Origin: Amphibalanus amphitrite
Lineage: Eukaryota; Arthropoda; Thecostraca; Balanomorpha; Balanidae
Assembly (NCBI RefSeq): GCF_019059575.1
Contig: NW_024882956.1
Span: 62,001 to 126,000, forward strand
Direction: 5' to 3'
Length of the DNA stretch: 64,000 nucleotides
Of the stretch, positions 63,013-64,000 are shown piece by piece. Numbering within the stretch: position 1 is the stretch's first letter; every line of letters starts with the position of its first letter. The notes beneath the pieces were generated by a model that was not told the origin of the DNA, did no database searches, and saw only the letters and a program-made list of their open reading frames with translations. Both the position numbers and the translations under genes were made by a program.

Positions 63013-63467
63013 TCCCATAGATACCGGCCATAGATCCGAGGGCGCCACGTCAGTGCACTCATTGCCCCACACCCCTCCCTCACACCCGGAGCGGGTAAAC
63101 TTGTGTTATACCTATATTATAGCAACGATTTTACCACCGTTGTACGTTATATATTTCTCAAAGTTTTGTCAAAATGGTCTAGTATAAAATCTGGCCTGCC
63201 AAACTCATGGCCAAGGCCAGGCCCAAACCAAAGCGGGATGACAATAGCAGATGTTGTGAAATCGATACTGTATCAGCAGAAACCATTCAGATGGCTAGGA
63301 AAATGCCGTGTGATGATGTTTAGATGGAAAACAAGAAGGAAAGAAGTCCGGAAAAGGGAAGAAAGATCCTTTCACGCTGCCTCAATGTTGAGGGGGCGCC
63401 GCCCCCTCGGCTCTCAAGTTGGGGGGCAAGCGCCCCCGCTGCCCCCCCCCCTGTTCCCGGGTCTATG

Positions 63468-63777
63468 CAGCCACACAGAAGCGTGAAATGACCCTTATCG
63501 ACTCGCAGACCCGGCGCTCTCGGCCCGCCTGACCGGCCACGGAAAGAACGTTCGGCTCTCATTCTACTAAGCAAATGTCATATTTGTCAGTTTAACTGCC
63601 CACATCGCTGTTACAAATCACACAGCTCAGTGTCACGATGGACCAAAATCAGCCACACAGAAGCGTGAAATGACCCTTATCGACTCGCAGACCCGGCGCT
63701 CTCGGCCCGCCTGCCCGGCCACGGAAAGAACGTTGGGCTCTCATTCTACTAAGCAAATGTCATATTTGTCAGTTTAA
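63468..63777. repeat. Tandem duplication of flanking DNA, unit about 180 bp
   Basis: CAGCCACACAGAAGCGTGAA at 63468 recurs at about 63650. The units agree to TATTTGTCAGTTTAA (63595 and 63777), differing by a few bases. The phrase AATCACACAGCTCAGTGTCA at about 63615 is also found at 56877-56896, left of the hAT copy 2. The element therefore sits in the first unit of this duplication. Confidence 0.85.
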
Positions 63778-64000
63778 AGGGACCCTCCCACCTTAACATT
63801 AGATTTGAGTTGAGATAGCCAAAATGGGGTCCCTGGCTCACAATTACCGGTTTCGGCACTCACAACATCGAGAAATGCCTTAAATCGGAAATATTGAATT
63901 TCAAAATTGCAGCATTTTGATTCAGAGGGGCTAATGCATAGGAATACCCCTCTGAATGTGTGACGTCAGCGCAGATATCTAACGATTTTTAAATGTTTGA
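63774..64000. mobile_element. TTAA-flanked element starting AGGGACCCTCCCACC, runs off the window
   Basis: TTAA at 63774-63777 is followed by AGGGACCCTCCCACCTTAAC. This is close to the left end of the 47834-48330 element (AGGGACTATCCCACC), and TTGAGTTGAGATAGCC is shared further in. The sister unit at 63592-63595 has TTAA without the insertion. The right end is not in the window. Confidence 0.7.

Larger units (their letters stand above)
56915..63467. mobile_element. hAT-type element A, copy 2 (inverted), loaded with insertions
   Basis: The left edge CAGGGGCCCGGGAACG at 56915 and the right edge ending CCCGGGTCTATG at 63467 are the ends of copy 1 in reverse order. Blocks 56915-57612, 58901-59038, 60589-60607, 61807-62004 and 63009-63467 align inverted to 43207-45724. 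Four elements were inserted (57613, 59039, 60608 and 62005). Subtracting them leaves about 1.5 kb. The flanking sequence repeats only CAG (56911-56913 and 63468-63470), so the 8-bp duplication seen for copy 1 is not retained. Confidence 0.8.

Overview
The window looks like a transposon-filled piece of an arthropod nuclear genome. Two short exons read as tropomyosin and have the exact lengths and codon phases of classical tropomyosin exons 6 (76 nt, 12477-12552) and 9 (83 nt with stop, 34555-34637). Arrays of the arthropod-type telomere motif TTAGG also occur at 58.2-58.5 kb, although inside a mobile element. A crustacean or chelicerate would fit, but I cannot name the species. Nothing in the window looks bacterial. 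Apart from the two exons, nearly everything readable is mobile DNA, much of it nested, and target-site duplications (TSDs) fix many boundaries to the base.

Layout. 0-7 kb: a broken Ty3/gypsy pol with a small palindromic hAT element in its RNase H, followed by GC-rich tandem repeats. 7.3-8.1 kb: the tail of a BEL/Pao element. 8.2-9.9 kb: a hAT-type element. 10.5-11.8 kb: a mariner-type element. 12.5 kb: tropomyosin exon 6. 12.6-34.2 kb: a stack of TTAA-flanked elements, two Tx1/L1-type LINE remnants, a hAT element and mariner elements. 34.55 kb: tropomyosin terminal exon. 35.7-40.2 kb: a CR1/L2-type LINE on the minus strand with two open ORFs. 41.4-48.7 kb: a Penelope-like element (PLE) shattered by five insertions, with a second PLE fragment facing it. 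48.8-55.4 kb: a minus-strand gypsy integrase split by a small MITE and by a piggyBac element, which is itself split by a hAT element. 55.7-56.8 kb: another TTAA element. 56.9-63.5 kb: an inverted second copy of a hAT-type element found at 43.2-45.7 kb, loaded with four further insertions.

The main theme is a family of about 1 kb non-autonomous elements flanked by TTAA, with ends CCCGCGC or CCCTCGC, G-run/C-run subterminal hairpins, and interiors crowded with AGGTCA/TGACCT, the nuclear-receptor half-site. I count about a dozen copies, some truncated. The TTAA target plus CCC end is the piggyBac signature, and one piggyBac transposase gene lies in the window at 50.0-54.9 kb. The second main finding is a 1.2 kb fold-back element (60608-61801) that begins and ends with CACAGTG and is flanked by a 5-bp GC-rich duplication, the hallmark of Transib/RAG-type transposons. 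The two hAT copies (43.2 and 56.9 kb) serve as natural empty-site controls for five separate insertions.
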